A stretch of DNA of 37,940 nt from HGM04593 sp045661205 (GTDB lineage: Bacteria; Bacteroidota; Bacteroidia; Bacteroidales; Bacteroidaceae). The position numbers and the translations under genes were made by a program. The notes beneath the pieces are model-generated. The model saw nothing but the letters and a program-made list of their open reading frames with translations. It had not been told where the DNA came from and made no database searches. Every line of letters begins with the position of its first letter. Positions within the stretch are counted from its first letter, which is position 1. The stretch spans positions 1 through 37,940 of the forward strand of contig JAZRFE010000037.1 in NCBI GenBank assembly GCA_045661205.1, given 5' to 3'. This document shows positions 1 to 9,538 of this stretch, one piece after another.

Positions 1-217
1 GGAGAAAACAAGCTTCGATGTAGTTTTGAAGAGCGCAGGTGCTAACAAACTTCAGGTAGTTAAGGCTGTTAAAGAGGCTTGTGGTCTCGGTTTGAAAGAG
101 GCAAAAGATCTCGTTGACGGTGCTCCCAGCACAATCAAAGAGGGTCTTTCTAAGGCAGAGGCTGAATCCTTGAAGAAGACAATCGAGGAGTCAGGTGCTG
201 AGATTGAACTTAAATAA
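1..217 (+). CDS. rplL: 50S ribosomal protein L7/L12, C-terminal part (5' end outside window)
   Basis: The reading frame is open from base 2 and encodes the last 71 residues of L7/L12, ending in TAA at 215-217. The visible part is the globular C-terminal domain, which forms the ribosomal stalk and recruits translational GTPases such as EF-Tu and EF-G. The stretch KLQVVKAVKEACGLGLKEAK, followed by DLVDGAP, is the hallmark helix-turn region that contacts factors. The start and the N-terminal dimerisation and L10-binding domain lie upstream of the window. The next gene is rpoB, the usual bacterial order rplJ-rplL-rpoB-rpoC. TTG codon 26 is internal and not a start. Confidence 0.97.
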   Translation, partial: EKTSFDVVLKSAGANKLQVVKAVKEACGLGLKEAKDLVDGAPSTIKEGLSKAEAESLKKTIEESGAEIELK

Positions 218-226
218 GAAAAAAGT

Positions 227-272
227 ACCCTTTTAAGGGTTTATGGTTAAGAGCCCTCAGAGGGTTCTTAAC
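227..272 (+). terminator. rplL-rpoB intergenic hairpins, possible attenuator
   Basis: Two hairpins lie in the 100-base gap between rplL and rpoB. The first pairs ACCCTT (227-232) with AAGGGT (235-240). The second pairs GTTAAGAGCCC (246-256) with GGGTTCTTAAC (262-272), 11 pairs with one G-U, followed by CTTTTC. The short, mixed T tract suggests partial termination rather than a full stop. Attenuation between the stalk-protein genes and rpoBC is known in Escherichia coli; its use here is inferred from position and structure only. Confidence 0.55.
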
Positions 273-317
273 CTTTTCTGCATTTAAAAAAAATAAGTTC
301 TATAAACTTTTTCAACA

Positions 318-3300
318 ATGTCTCTAAAAGCTAATAATCAAAGAGTTAACTTTGCTTCTATTAAAGATCCGATGCCTTGTCCGGACTTTTTGGAAGTACA
401 ATTGAAGTCTTTCGAAGACTTCCTCCAATTGGATACTCCACCGGAAAAACGTGTGAACGATGGCCTTTACAAGGTGTTTGCCGAAAACTTTCCGATAGCT
501 GATACACGAAATAACTTCGTATTGGAGTTCTTGGACTATTACATCGACCCGCCCCGTTACTCGATAGCTGAGTGCCTCGAGCGCGGATTAACATATAGCG
601 TGCCCTTAAAGGCAAAGTTAAAACTCTATTGTACCGACCCCGATCATGAGGATTTTGATACGGTTATCCAGGATGTTTTCCTCGGCCCCATCCCCTACAT
701 GACAGAGCGTGGTACATTCATCATAAACGGTGCTGAGCGCGTGGTTGTTTCACAGTTGCATCGTTCTCCCGGTGTATTCTTCGGTCAGAGCGTACATGCT
801 AACGGAACTCCCCTCTATTCTGCACGTATAATTCCTTTCAAGGGTTCATGGATAGAGTTTGCAACTGACATCAACAATGTCATGTATGCTTACATCGATC
901 GTAAGAAGAAGTTACCTGTAACTACACTTTTACGTGCCATTGGCTTTGAGACAGATAAGGATATTCTCGAGATTTTCGACCTTGCCGAGGAGGTTAAGGT
1001 TAATAAGGCTGCCCTCAAAAAGGCTATCGGTCGCAAGATGGCAGGTCGTGTCGTTAAGACAAAGCTCGAGGACTTCGTAGACCCCGATACAGGTGAGGTA
1101 GTTTCTATCGAGCGTAGCGAGGTTGTAGTAGAGCGTGAGACTATTCTCGATGCCGAGATTGTTGAGCGTATCCTTGACAGTGGTGTAGAGCGTATTTTGC
1201 TCCACAAGGAGCAGGGTGACAGTCCCGAGTCTTTGGACTGCTCGCTCATCTTCAATACTTTGGACAAAGATACAAGTAACTCTGAAAAGGAGGCTGTGTA
1301 CTATATCTTCAGACAGTTGCGTAATGCCGACCCCGCTGACGATGCAAGTGCACGTGAGGTTATCAACAACCTCTTCTTCTCAGAGAAACGTTACGACTTG
1401 GGTGATGTTGGCCGTTACCGTATCAACCGTAAGCTCGGTCTTACAACCGATATGTCTGTACGCGTGCTGACAAAAGAGGATATTATTGAGATTATCAAAT
1501 ATTTGATAGGTCTGGTGAACTCTAAGGCAGTGGTGGATGATATTGACCACTTGAGTAACCGTCGTGTACGTACAGTAGGCGAGCAGCTCTCTAACCAGTT
1601 TGCTGTTGGTCTTGCACGTATGGCACGTACCATTCGCGAGCGTATGAACGTTCGTGATAACGAGGTGTTTACTCCCACCGACCTTATCAACGCGAAAACT
1701 GTGTCGGCTGTTATCAACACATTCTTTGGTACCAACGCCCTTTCACAGTTCATGGACCAGACAAACCCCCTTGCCGAGATTACACACAAACGTCGTCTTT
1801 CGGCACTTGGTCCCGGCGGTCTTTCGCGTGACCGCGCTGGCTTCGAGGTTCGAGACGTTCACTATACACACTATGGTAGACTCTGTCCCATCGAGACCCC
1901 TGAGGGTCCCAACATCGGACTTATCTCTTCATTGTGTATATACGCCAAGATAAACGAGCTGGGCTTTATCGTTACTCCTTATAGAAAGGTTGCCAACGGT
2001 GTTGTTGATATCAACAACGACAATGTTGTATACCTTACAGCCGAGGAGGAAGAGGCAAAGATTATCGCACAGGGTAATGCGCCTCTCGACGAGAATGGCA
2101 AGTTCATCCGCACAAAGGTAAAATCGCGTCAGGATGCCGACTATCCTGTTGTCGAGCCCGGAAGAGTAGACTTGATGGATGTATCTCCCCAACAGATTGC
2201 ATCTATCGCTGCATCGCTCATCCCCTTCCTTGAGCACGATGACGCCAACCGTGCATTGATGGGTTCTAACATGATGCGCCAGGCTGTACCTTTGCTCACT
2301 ACCGAGGCTCCTATCGTGGGTACCGGTATCGAGAAACAGCTTGCCGAGGATTCACGCACACAGATTGTTGCCGAGGGTGACGGTGTGATTGAATTTGTTG
2401 ATGCTACTAAGATCAGAATATTATATGACCGTACAGAGGAAGAGGAATTTGTCAGCTTCGATCCCGCATGGAAGCAGTACATCATTCCTAAGTTCCGTCG
2501 TACTAACCAGAATATGACAATTGACTTGAGACCTATCTGCGAGAAGGGTCAGAGAGTCAAAGCAGGCGACATCCTCACCGAGGGTTACTCTACTCAGGCA
2601 GGTGAGCTTGCGCTTGGAAAGAACCTTCTTGTTGCATACATGCCCTGGAAGGGTTACAACTACGAGGATGCTATTGTTCTTAACGAAAAGGTTGTTCGCG
2701 AGGATGTTCTTACATCTGTTCACGTAGACGAGCTTTCGCTTGAGGTGCGCGAGACAAAGCGCGGAATGGAGGAGTTCACATACGATATCCCCAATGTCAG
2801 CGAAGATGCAACAAAGGACCTCGACAAGAACGGTATCATTCGTGTCGGTGCTTACGTTAAGCCCGGCGACATCATCATTGGTAAGATTACTCCTAAGGGA
2901 GAGTCTGACCCCTCGCCCGAGGAGAAACTTCTGCGTGCTATCTTCGGTGACAAGGCAGGAGACGTTAAAGACGCATCTTTGAAAGCATCTCCCTCTTTGC
3001 AGGGTGTTGTTATCGGTCGTCGTCTCTTCCAGCGTGCCGAGAAGTCTCGTTCGGCAAAATTGGCTGACAAGGCTAAGTTGCCCAAGATTGACGACGAGTT
3101 CATGGAGAAAGTGGGCGAGTTGAAAGATATACTTGTTGATAAACTTATCAAACTTATCGGCGGTCGCGTTTCACAGGGCGTGAAGGACTTCATGGGCACC
3201 GAGGTTATTGCCAAGGGTGCGAAGTTCACAAAACACGACCTCGAGAACATGGACTTCACAGCTATCCAGCTGAGCAAGTGGACAGCCGATGCACATACAA

Positions 3301-4139
3301 ACGAACTTATCCGTACACTCATCATCAACTTCTTGCACAAGTACAAAGAGTACGATGCACAGGTTAAGCGTGAGAAGTTTGCTTTGACTATCGGTGACGA
3401 GCTTCCCTCGGGCACAATGAAGATGGCCAAGGTATACATTGCCAAGAAACGTAAAATCGGTGTTGGTGACAAGATGGCGGGTCGTCACGGTAACAAGGGT
3501 ATCGTATCGCGCGTAGTGCGTCAGGAGGATATGCCTTTCCTTGCAGACGGTACTCCCGTAGATATCATCCTCAACCCGTTGGGTGTGCCCTCGCGTATGA
3601 ACATCGGTCAGATTTTCGAGACCGTACTCGGTCGCGCAGGTAAGGAACTTGGTGTTAAGTTCGCTACTCCCATCTTCGATGGAGCAACTCTCGACGACCT
3701 CTGCACATGGACTGACAAGGCAGGTCTCCCCCGCTTCGGTAAGACCTACCTCTACGATGGTGGCACAGGTGAGCAGTTCGACCAGCCTGCGACAGTGGGT
3801 GTCAGCTACATGCTTAAGCTCGGTCACATGGTCGAGGACAAGATGCACGCTCGTTCAATCGGTCCTTACTCGCTCATTACTCAGCAGCCTCTTGGTGGTA
3901 AAGCTCAGTTTGGTGGTCAGCGTTTCGGAGAGATGGAGGTTTGGGCACTCGAGGCATTCGGTGCAGCTCACATCCTTCAAGAGATTCTTACCATCAAGTC
4001 CGACGATGTTGTGGGACGCTCCAAGGCGTACGAGGCAATCGTCAAGGGCGATGCAATGCCTACACCCGGAATTCCCGAGTCGCTCAACGTATTGTTGCAC
4101 GAACTTCGCGGATTGGGCTTGAGTATATCATTTGAATAA
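318..4139 (+). CDS. rpoB: DNA-directed RNA polymerase subunit beta
   Basis: This 1273-residue protein is the beta subunit of RNA polymerase and forms half of the active-site cleft with beta-prime. Its length matches Bacteroidetes RpoB. Recognisable blocks include the rifampicin region LSQFMDQ (475-481) through HKRRLSALGPGG (from 490), GYNYEDAIVLNE, GRHGNKGIVS, NPLGVPSRMNIGQ and the C-terminal RFGEMEVWALEAFGAAH. Residues equivalent to E. coli D516, H526 and S531 are D480, H490 and S495, so the sequence is wild type at the main rifampicin-resistance positions. The ATG at 318 follows an A/T-rich leader without a Shine-Dalgarno sequence, as is normal in this phylum. rpoC follows after 31 bases and is surely cotranscribed. 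Confidence 0.99.
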   Translation: MSLKANNQRVNFASIKDPMPCPDFLEVQLKSFEDFLQLDTPPEKRVNDGLYKVFAENFPIADTRNNFVLEFLDYYIDPPRYSIAECLERGLTYSVPLKAKLKLYCTDPDHEDFDTVIQDVFLGPIPYMTERGTFIINGAERVVVSQLHRSPGVFFGQSVHANGTPLYSARIIPFKGSWIEFATDINNVMYAYIDRKKKLPVTTLLRAIGFETDKDILEIFDLAEEVKVNKAALKKAIGRKMAGRVVKTKLEDFVDPDTGEVVSIERSEVVVERETILDAEIVERILDSGVERILLHKEQGDSPESLDCSLIFNTLDKDTSNSEKEAVYYIFRQLRNADPADDASAREVINNLFFSEKRYDLGDVGRYRINRKLGLTTDMSVRVLTKEDIIEIIKYLIGLVNSKAVVDDIDHLSNRRVRTVGEQLSNQFAVGLARMARTIRERMNVRDNEVFTPTDLINAKTVSAVINTFFGTNALSQFMDQTNPLAEITHKRRLSALGPGGLSRDRAGFEVRDVHYTHYGRLCPIETPEGPNIGLISSLCIYAKINELGFIVTPYRKVANGVVDINNDNVVYLTAEEEEAKIIAQGNAPLDENGKFIRTKVKSRQDADYPVVEPGRVDLMDVSPQQIASIAASLIPFLEHDDANRALMGSNMMRQAVPLLTTEAPIVGTGIEKQLAEDSRTQIVAEGDGVIEFVDATKIRILYDRTEEEEFVSFDPAWKQYIIPKFRRTNQNMTIDLRPICEKGQRVKAGDILTEGYSTQAGELALGKNLLVAYMPWKGYNYEDAIVLNEKVVREDVLTSVHVDELSLEVRETKRGMEEFTYDIPNVSEDATKDLDKNGIIRVGAYVKPGDIIIGKITPKGESDPSPEEKLLRAIFGDKAGDVKDASLKASPSLQGVVIGRRLFQRAEKSRSAKLADKAKLPKIDDEFMEKVGELKDILVDKLIKLIGGRVSQGVKDFMGTEVIAKGAKFTKHDLENMDFTAIQLSKWTADAHTNELIRTLIINFLHKYKEYDAQVKREKFALTIGDELPSGTMKMAKVYIAKKRKIGVGDKMAGRHGNKGIVSRVVRQEDMPFLADGTPVDIILNPLGVPSRMNIGQIFETVLGRAGKELGVKFATPIFDGATLDDLCTWTDKAGLPRFGKTYLYDGGTGEQFDQPATVGVSYMLKLGHMVEDKMHARSIGPYSLITQQPLGGKAQFGGQRFGEMEVWALEAFGAAHILQEILTIKSDDVVGRSKAYEAIVKGDAMPTPGIPESLNVLLHELRGLGLSISFE

Positions 4140-4170
4140 TTAATACCATCACGTTTGTCAATATAGTATT

Positions 4171-7100
4171 ATGGCTTTCAGAAAAGAAACTAAGACAAAA
4201 AATAACTTCACTAAAATTACCATAGGATTGGCCTCTCCGCAGGAGATCCTTGGTAGTTCGAGTGGTGAGGTGTTGAAACCCGAAACAATCAACTACCGTA
4301 CCTATAAGCCGGAGCGTGACGGATTGTTCTGTGAGCGTATCTTCGGTCCTGTAAAGGATTACGAGTGTCATTGCGGTAAATACAAACGTATCAGATATAA
4401 AGGTATCGTTTGTGACCGTTGTGGTGTAATGGTTACAGAGAAGAAGGTTAGACGTGAACGTATGGGACATATTCAGCTTGTTGTGCCTGTGGCTCACATC
4501 TGGTATTTCCGTTCACTCCCCAACAAGATTGGTTATCTTCTCGGACTTCCCACTAAGAACCTCGATGCTGTAATCTACTACGAGAAATATATAGTTATAC
4601 AGCCGGGTGTAATGGCTCGCAACGAGGCAGATGCACGTCAGGACGTTATCGGTAAGGATAATGTTTCAGTAGGTGTTGTAGCCAACCAGTTGCTCACCGA
4701 GGACGAGTATCTTGCAATTATGGATAATCTTCCTGCGGGAAACCAGGCACTCGACGATTCAGACCCCAACAAGTTTATAGCAAAGATGGGTGCCGAGGCT
4801 ATTCAGGACCTCCTTGCACGCATCGACCTCGACGCTCTCTCTTATGAGTTGCGTAACCGCGCTAACACTGACATGTCTCAGCAGCGCAAGAACGAGGCTT
4901 TGAAACGTCTTCAGGTAGTGGAGTCTTTCCGTTCGTCAATGTCGGCGTCGGCAGGTCGCAACCGTCCCGAGTGGATGATTATGACTGTGATTCCCGTGAC
5001 ACCTCCCGAGTTGCGTCCTTTGGTACCTCTGGATGGTGGACGTTTCGCAACATCCGACCTCAACGACCTGTATCGTCGTGTAATCATACGTAACAACCGT
5101 CTGAAAAAACTCATTGAGATTAAGGCTCCCGAGGTTATCTTGCGTAACGAGAAGCGTATGCTTCAAGAGGCTGTCGATTCATTGTTCGACAACTCACGCA
5201 AGGCAAGCGCGTTGAAGTCTGACGCTAACCGTCCTTTGAAGTCTCTCTCGGACAGCCTCAAAGGTAAGCAGGGACGTTTCCGTCAGAACCTTCTCGGTAA
5301 GCGTGTCGATTACTCGGCTCGTTCGGTAATCGTCGTTGGTCCCGAGCTTAAGATGGGTGAGTGCGGTCTGCCCAAATTGATGGCCGCCGAGCTCTACAAA
5401 CCCTTCATTATCCGTAAGCTCATCGAGCGCGGCATCGTTAAGACTGTAAAATCGGCTAAGAAGATTGTTGATCGTCGCGAGCCCGTTATCTGGGATATTC
5501 TCGAGCACGTGATGAAAGGTCACCCCGTATTGCTCAACCGTGCGCCGACACTTCACCGTTTGGGTATTCAGGCATTCCAACCCAAAATGATCGAGGGTAA
5601 GGCTATCCAGCTCCACCCCCTTGCATGTACCGCGTTCAACGCCGACTTCGACGGTGACCAGATGGCTGTTCACTTGCCTTTGAGCAACGAGGCTGTTCTC
5701 GAGGCTCAGATGCTCATGTTGCAGTCACACAACATACTTAACCCCTCGAATGGTGCTCCTATTGCCGTACCTTCACAGGATATGGTACTCGGACTCTATT
5801 ATATCACAAAAATGCGTGAGGGTGCTAAAGGTCATGGAATGACATTCTATGGTCCCGAGGAGGCTCTTATCGCTTACAACCAGGGTCGTGTGGACATTCA
5901 CGCTCCCGTCAAGGTGCTTGTTGAGGACCGCGACGAGAACGGTAACTATGTAAACGTATTGCGCGAGACTTCAGTAGGTCGCGTTATCGTGAACCAGATT
6001 GTTCCTCGCGAAATGGGATATGTAAATACCATTATCTCTAAGAAATCTCTTCGCGACATCATCAGTGAGGTTATCAAACGCGTGGGTGTAGCTCGTTCGG
6101 CAGACTTCCTCGACGGTATCAAGAACCTCGGTTATCAGATGGCATTCAAGGGTGGTCTTTCGTTCAACTTGGACGATGTTATCATCCCCAAAGAGAAGGA
6201 AGAACTCGTTCGTAAGGGTAACGAGAAGGTTGAGGAGATTCTTGCAGAGTACAACCTCGGTCTCATCACCGACAAAGAGCGTTATAACAAGGTTGTCGAC
6301 GAGTGGACACACGTAAATGCCGACCTTGCAAATGTATTGATGAAGACAATCTCTACCGACGATCAGGGCTTCAACTCAGTATATATGATGCTCGACTCAG
6401 GTGCCCGTGGTTCTAAAGACCAGATTCGTCAGCTCTCGGGTATGCGTGGTCTTATGGCTAAACCTCAGAAGGCCGGTGCCGAGGGTGCGCAGATTATCGA
6501 GAACCCCATTCTTTCTAACTTTAAAGAGGGTCTTTCGGTGCTCGAGTACTTTATCTCTTCTCACGGTGCTCGTAAGGGTCTTGCCGATACTGCGCTTAAG
6601 ACAGCCGATGCCGGTTACCTTACACGTCGTCTTGTTGACGTATCACACGACGTTATTATCAACGAGGAGGATTGTGGTACATTGCGTGGTCTCGTATGTA
6701 CAGCTCTCAAGAATAACGACGAGGTTATTTCGTCACTCTCGGAGCGTATCCTTGGTCGTGTATCAGTTCACGATGTTATCGACCCCGTTACAGGCAAGCT
6801 TATCGTTGCTTCGGGTGAGCTCATCACAGAGGCTATTGCCGAGGAGATTGAGAACTCTCCCATCGAGAGCGTCGAGATTCGTTCGGTACTCACTTGTGAG
6901 TCGAAACATGGTGTATGTGCAAAATGTTACGGTCGCAACCTTGCTACCAGCCGTATGGTCGAGAAGGGTGAGGCAGTCGGCGTAATCGCTGCACAGTCTA
7001 TCGGTGAGCCCGGTACACAGCTTACACTTCGTACCTTCCACGCCGGTGGTACCGCTGCCAACATCGCAGCAGACGCAAGCATCAAGGCTAAACATGCTTC

Positions 7101-8529
7101 ACGTGTCAAGTTCGAGGAGTTGCGTACAGTAGACGCAGTAGACTCTGACGGTACACCCATGAAGATTGTTGTAGGCCGTTTGGGTGAGGTACGTTTCGTA
7201 GATGTAAACACAGGCATTGTACTCTCTACACACAACATTCCTTACGGTTCTAAACTTTACGCTGTTGAGGACGATCTCGTAGAGCCCGGCAAGATGATTG
7301 CTTCTTGGGACCCCTTCAACGCGGTAATCGTTACCGAGGTTGCAGGACGCGTAGACTTCGAGTCTGTTATCGAGAACGTAACCTACAAAGTAGAGACTGA
7401 CGAAAGTACAGGTCTTAAAGAGATAGTAATCACAGAGTCTAAGGACAAGAACAAGATACCTACCGTTCATATAGTAGACGAGGATGGAAATGTTCTTCAC
7501 ACATACAACCTCCCCGTAGGTGGTCACGTGGTTATCGACAACAAACAGTTGCTCAAGGCCGGTGATATCCTTGTGAAGATACCTCGCGTGTTCGGTAATG
7601 CCGGTGACATCACCGGTGGTCTCCCCCGCGTAACAGAGCTCTTCGAGGCTCGTAACCCCTCTAACCCTGCAGTCGTATCAGAAATCGACGGCGAGATCTC
7701 AATGGGTAAAGTTAAGCGTGGTAACCGTGAGATTGTCGTTACATCAAAGGTTGGTGACGTTAAGAAGTATCTCGTTGCATTGTCTAAACAGATTCTTGTT
7801 CAGGATGGCGACTACGTACGTGCAGGAACACCCCTTTCTGACGGTGCAATCACTCCCTCGGATATCCTTGCTATCAAGGGCCCCACAGCTGTACAGGAGT
7901 ACATCGTTAATGAGGCACAGGATGTGTATCGTTCACAGGGCGTGAAGATCAACGACAAGCACTTTGAGATTATCGTACGTCAGATGATGCGTAAGGTACA
8001 GATCAACGAGCCCGGTGATACACGTTTCCTCGAACTTCAGATTGTAGACAAACTCGAATTCCAGGAGGAGAACGACCGCATCTGGGGCAAAAAGGTTATC
8101 GTCGATGCAGGAGACTCGGAGAACCTCAAGGCCGGTCAGATTGTAACAGCCCGCAAGTTGCGCGACGAAAACAGTATGCTCAAACGCCGCGACCTCAAGC
8201 AGATTGTTGCACGCGATGCAGTTCCCGCAACATCAACTCAGATTCTCCAGGGTATCACACGTGCCGCATTGCAGACAACAAGCTTCATGTCGGCAGCATC
8301 GTTCCAGGAGACAACAAAGGTGTTGAACGAGGCAGCAATCAACATGAAGAGCGACTATCTGTTGGGTATGAAAGAGAACGTTATCTGCGGTCACTTGATT
8401 CCCGCCGGAACAGGTCAGCGTGAGTTCCAGCGCATAATCGTTGGCTCGAAAGAGGATTACGAGCGTATGATGGCAAACAAGAAGTCGGTACTCGACTTTT
8501 CAGATGTAGATGACAACGACGAGGCTTGA
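4171..8529 (+). CDS. rpoC: DNA-directed RNA polymerase subunit beta-prime
   Basis: This 1452-residue protein is the beta-prime subunit, which carries the catalytic magnesium. The NADFDGD motif spans residues 490-496. The N-terminal zinc ribbon ligands are C66, C68, C81 and C84. The second zinc site is C835, C909, C916 and C919, with the same 74-residue spacing between the first two as in E. coli. RPPRV-type clamp and trigger-loop regions are present, including VGVIAAQSIGEPGTQLTLRT. The start ATG at 4171 gives the expected MAFRKE N-terminus. It is cotranscribed with rpoB and ends just before a strong hairpin terminator. Nothing is broken or unusual in the frame. Confidence 0.99.
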   Translation: MAFRKETKTKNNFTKITIGLASPQEILGSSSGEVLKPETINYRTYKPERDGLFCERIFGPVKDYECHCGKYKRIRYKGIVCDRCGVMVTEKKVRRERMGHIQLVVPVAHIWYFRSLPNKIGYLLGLPTKNLDAVIYYEKYIVIQPGVMARNEADARQDVIGKDNVSVGVVANQLLTEDEYLAIMDNLPAGNQALDDSDPNKFIAKMGAEAIQDLLARIDLDALSYELRNRANTDMSQQRKNEALKRLQVVESFRSSMSASAGRNRPEWMIMTVIPVTPPELRPLVPLDGGRFATSDLNDLYRRVIIRNNRLKKLIEIKAPEVILRNEKRMLQEAVDSLFDNSRKASALKSDANRPLKSLSDSLKGKQGRFRQNLLGKRVDYSARSVIVVGPELKMGECGLPKLMAAELYKPFIIRKLIERGIVKTVKSAKKIVDRREPVIWDILEHVMKGHPVLLNRAPTLHRLGIQAFQPKMIEGKAIQLHPLACTAFNADFDGDQMAVHLPLSNEAVLEAQMLMLQSHNILNPSNGAPIAVPSQDMVLGLYYITKMREGAKGHGMTFYGPEEALIAYNQGRVDIHAPVKVLVEDRDENGNYVNVLRETSVGRVIVNQIVPREMGYVNTIISKKSLRDIISEVIKRVGVARSADFLDGIKNLGYQMAFKGGLSFNLDDVIIPKEKEELVRKGNEKVEEILAEYNLGLITDKERYNKVVDEWTHVNADLANVLMKTISTDDQGFNSVYMMLDSGARGSKDQIRQLSGMRGLMAKPQKAGAEGAQIIENPILSNFKEGLSVLEYFISSHGARKGLADTALKTADAGYLTRRLVDVSHDVIINEEDCGTLRGLVCTALKNNDEVISSLSERILGRVSVHDVIDPVTGKLIVASGELITEAIAEEIENSPIESVEIRSVLTCESKHGVCAKCYGRNLATSRMVEKGEAVGVIAAQSIGEPGTQLTLRTFHAGGTAANIAADASIKAKHASRVKFEELRTVDAVDSDGTPMKIVVGRLGEVRFVDVNTGIVLSTHNIPYGSKLYAVEDDLVEPGKMIASWDPFNAVIVTEVAGRVDFESVIENVTYKVETDESTGLKEIVITESKDKNKIPTVHIVDEDGNVLHTYNLPVGGHVVIDNKQLLKAGDILVKIPRVFGNAGDITGGLPRVTELFEARNPSNPAVVSEIDGEISMGKVKRGNREIVVTSKVGDVKKYLVALSKQILVQDGDYVRAGTPLSDGAITPSDILAIKGPTAVQEYIVNEAQDVYRSQGVKINDKHFEIIVRQMMRKVQINEPGDTRFLELQIVDKLEFQEENDRIWGKKVIVDAGDSENLKAGQIVTARKLRDENSMLKRRDLKQIVARDAVPATSTQILQGITRAALQTTSFMSAASFQETTKVLNEAAINMKSDYLLGMKENVICGHLIPAGTGQREFQRIIVGSKEDYERMMANKKSVLDFSDVDDNDEA

Positions 8530-8546
8530 TTTTCATAAAATATAAA

Positions 8547-8590
8547 AAAAAGTGACGGAATGCAAAATTTTGCATTCCGTCACTTTTTCT
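8547..8590 (+). terminator. rpoBC operon terminator, 21-bp perfect inverted repeat
   Basis: Bases 8547-8567 and 8568-8588 are exact reverse complements (core GTGACGGAATGCAAAA). In RNA the central AATT would form the loop. The arm ends in TTTTT. It begins 17 bases after the rpoC stop. The A-tract on the other side would let it stop reverse-strand transcription too, although no reverse gene runs into it here. Confidence 0.93.
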
Positions 8591-8604
8591 TTTGTATGTT
8601 AAAA

Positions 8605-8636
8605 TTTCATTTTCTGAAAAATATATCATACATTTG
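8605..8636 (+). promoter_or_regulatory. Bacteroidetes-type promoter for glsA-glsB
   Basis: TACATTTG at 8629-8636 matches the TAnnTTTG -7 consensus exactly. TTTC at 8605-8608 lies 20 bases upstream, the spacing expected for the -33 box (consensus TTTG). Transcription would start near 8642, leaving a leader of about 60 bases before the ATG at 8704. Confidence 0.7.
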
Positions 8637-8703
8637 CAATATATAACAGGTAAAATCTCTCCGTCGTAAAAATAGTTACCGGAGTGATAAAAAACAGTAG
8701 ACA

Positions 8704-9528
8704 ATGAGCGAAAAAATGTTAATAGATATAGATGCCATTCTTGCTTCCAAAGCCGGGAAAAAAGCACGCTATGTCCCTCGTTTCCTTGTGTCGTATCTTA
8801 AGAAGATAGTTCATCAGGACGAGCTTAACGTATTCCTCGCGAATGAGCCGGAGGGTAGATGTGGAGTAGAGTTTATAGAGGATTTCTTTAAATTTTTCGA
8901 TAATTCGTTCGAAGTAGAGGGCATGGAGAACCTGCCCGCCGATGGTTGGTGTACCTTCGTCAGCAATCATCCTCTTGGCGCGCTCGACGGCATGGGCTTG
9001 GGTATGATACTCGGCAGACATTACGACGAAAAGATAAAATACCTTGTTAATGACCTGTTGATGAATATCCCTCAGCTGAAATCGCTCTTCATCCCCATAA
9101 ACAAGACAGGTCGTCAGGCAAAGGATTTTCCTCGTCAGGTAGATGATGCATTCAAGTCGCAGAACCACATTCTGATGTTCCCCGCCGGAATCTGCTCGCG
9201 ACGTACCAAAGGTGTCATTTGCGACCTTGAGTGGAAAAAGACCTTTATAACAAAAAGCATACAAACACAGAGAGATATTGTTCCGATACATTTTGAGGGG
9301 CGCAACTCCGACTTCTTCTACAATCTTGCCAATGTGAACAAAATGTTGGGTATAAAATTCAACATCGCCATGCTTTATCTTGCAGATGAAATGTTCAAGA
9401 ACAGAGGAAAAACCTTCAAGGTGACAATTGGCAAACCCATTTCGTGGCAGACATTCGACAAATCGAAGAAGCCGGTCGAGTGGGCACAGTATGTAAAGGA
9501 CATTGTATATTCTCTTAACAGACAATAA
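8704..9528 (+). CDS. glsA: PlsC-like acyltransferase, probable glycine-lipid O-acyltransferase
   Basis: This 274-residue protein belongs to the lysophospholipid acyltransferase (PlsC/hemolysin-like) family. The catalytic His/Asp block is SNHPLGALDG with H89 and D95. The second conserved block is FPAGICSRR (159-167). The His and Asp are five residues apart instead of the usual four, which I believe is normal for this Bacteroidetes subfamily. The gene is 10 bases ahead of a GNAT-type acyltransferase. In Bacteroides thetaiotaomicron such a pair (GlsA and GlsB) makes glycine lipids: GlsB N-acylates glycine and GlsA adds the second acyl chain. The exact lipid product here is inferred from context. 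An alternative is ornithine- or other aminolipid synthesis. Confidence 0.78.
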   Translation: MSEKMLIDIDAILASKAGKKARYVPRFLVSYLKKIVHQDELNVFLANEPEGRCGVEFIEDFFKFFDNSFEVEGMENLPADGWCTFVSNHPLGALDGMGLGMILGRHYDEKIKYLVNDLLMNIPQLKSLFIPINKTGRQAKDFPRQVDDAFKSQNHILMFPAGICSRRTKGVICDLEWKKTFITKSIQTQRDIVPIHFEGRNSDFFYNLANVNKMLGIKFNIAMLYLADEMFKNRGKTFKVTIGKPISWQTFDKSKKPVEWAQYVKDIVYSLNRQ

Positions 9529-9538
9529 CTACAACAAC

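Noticed and set aside
1740..1830. Possible rifampicin-resistance substitutions in rpoB
   Set aside because: Residues equivalent to E. coli D516, H526 and S531 are unchanged (D480, H490, S495).
2852..3472. 206-codon reverse-strand ORF inside rpoB
   Set aside because: It is a shadow of rpoB codon usage with no recognisable protein pattern, no promoter and full overlap with a conserved gene.
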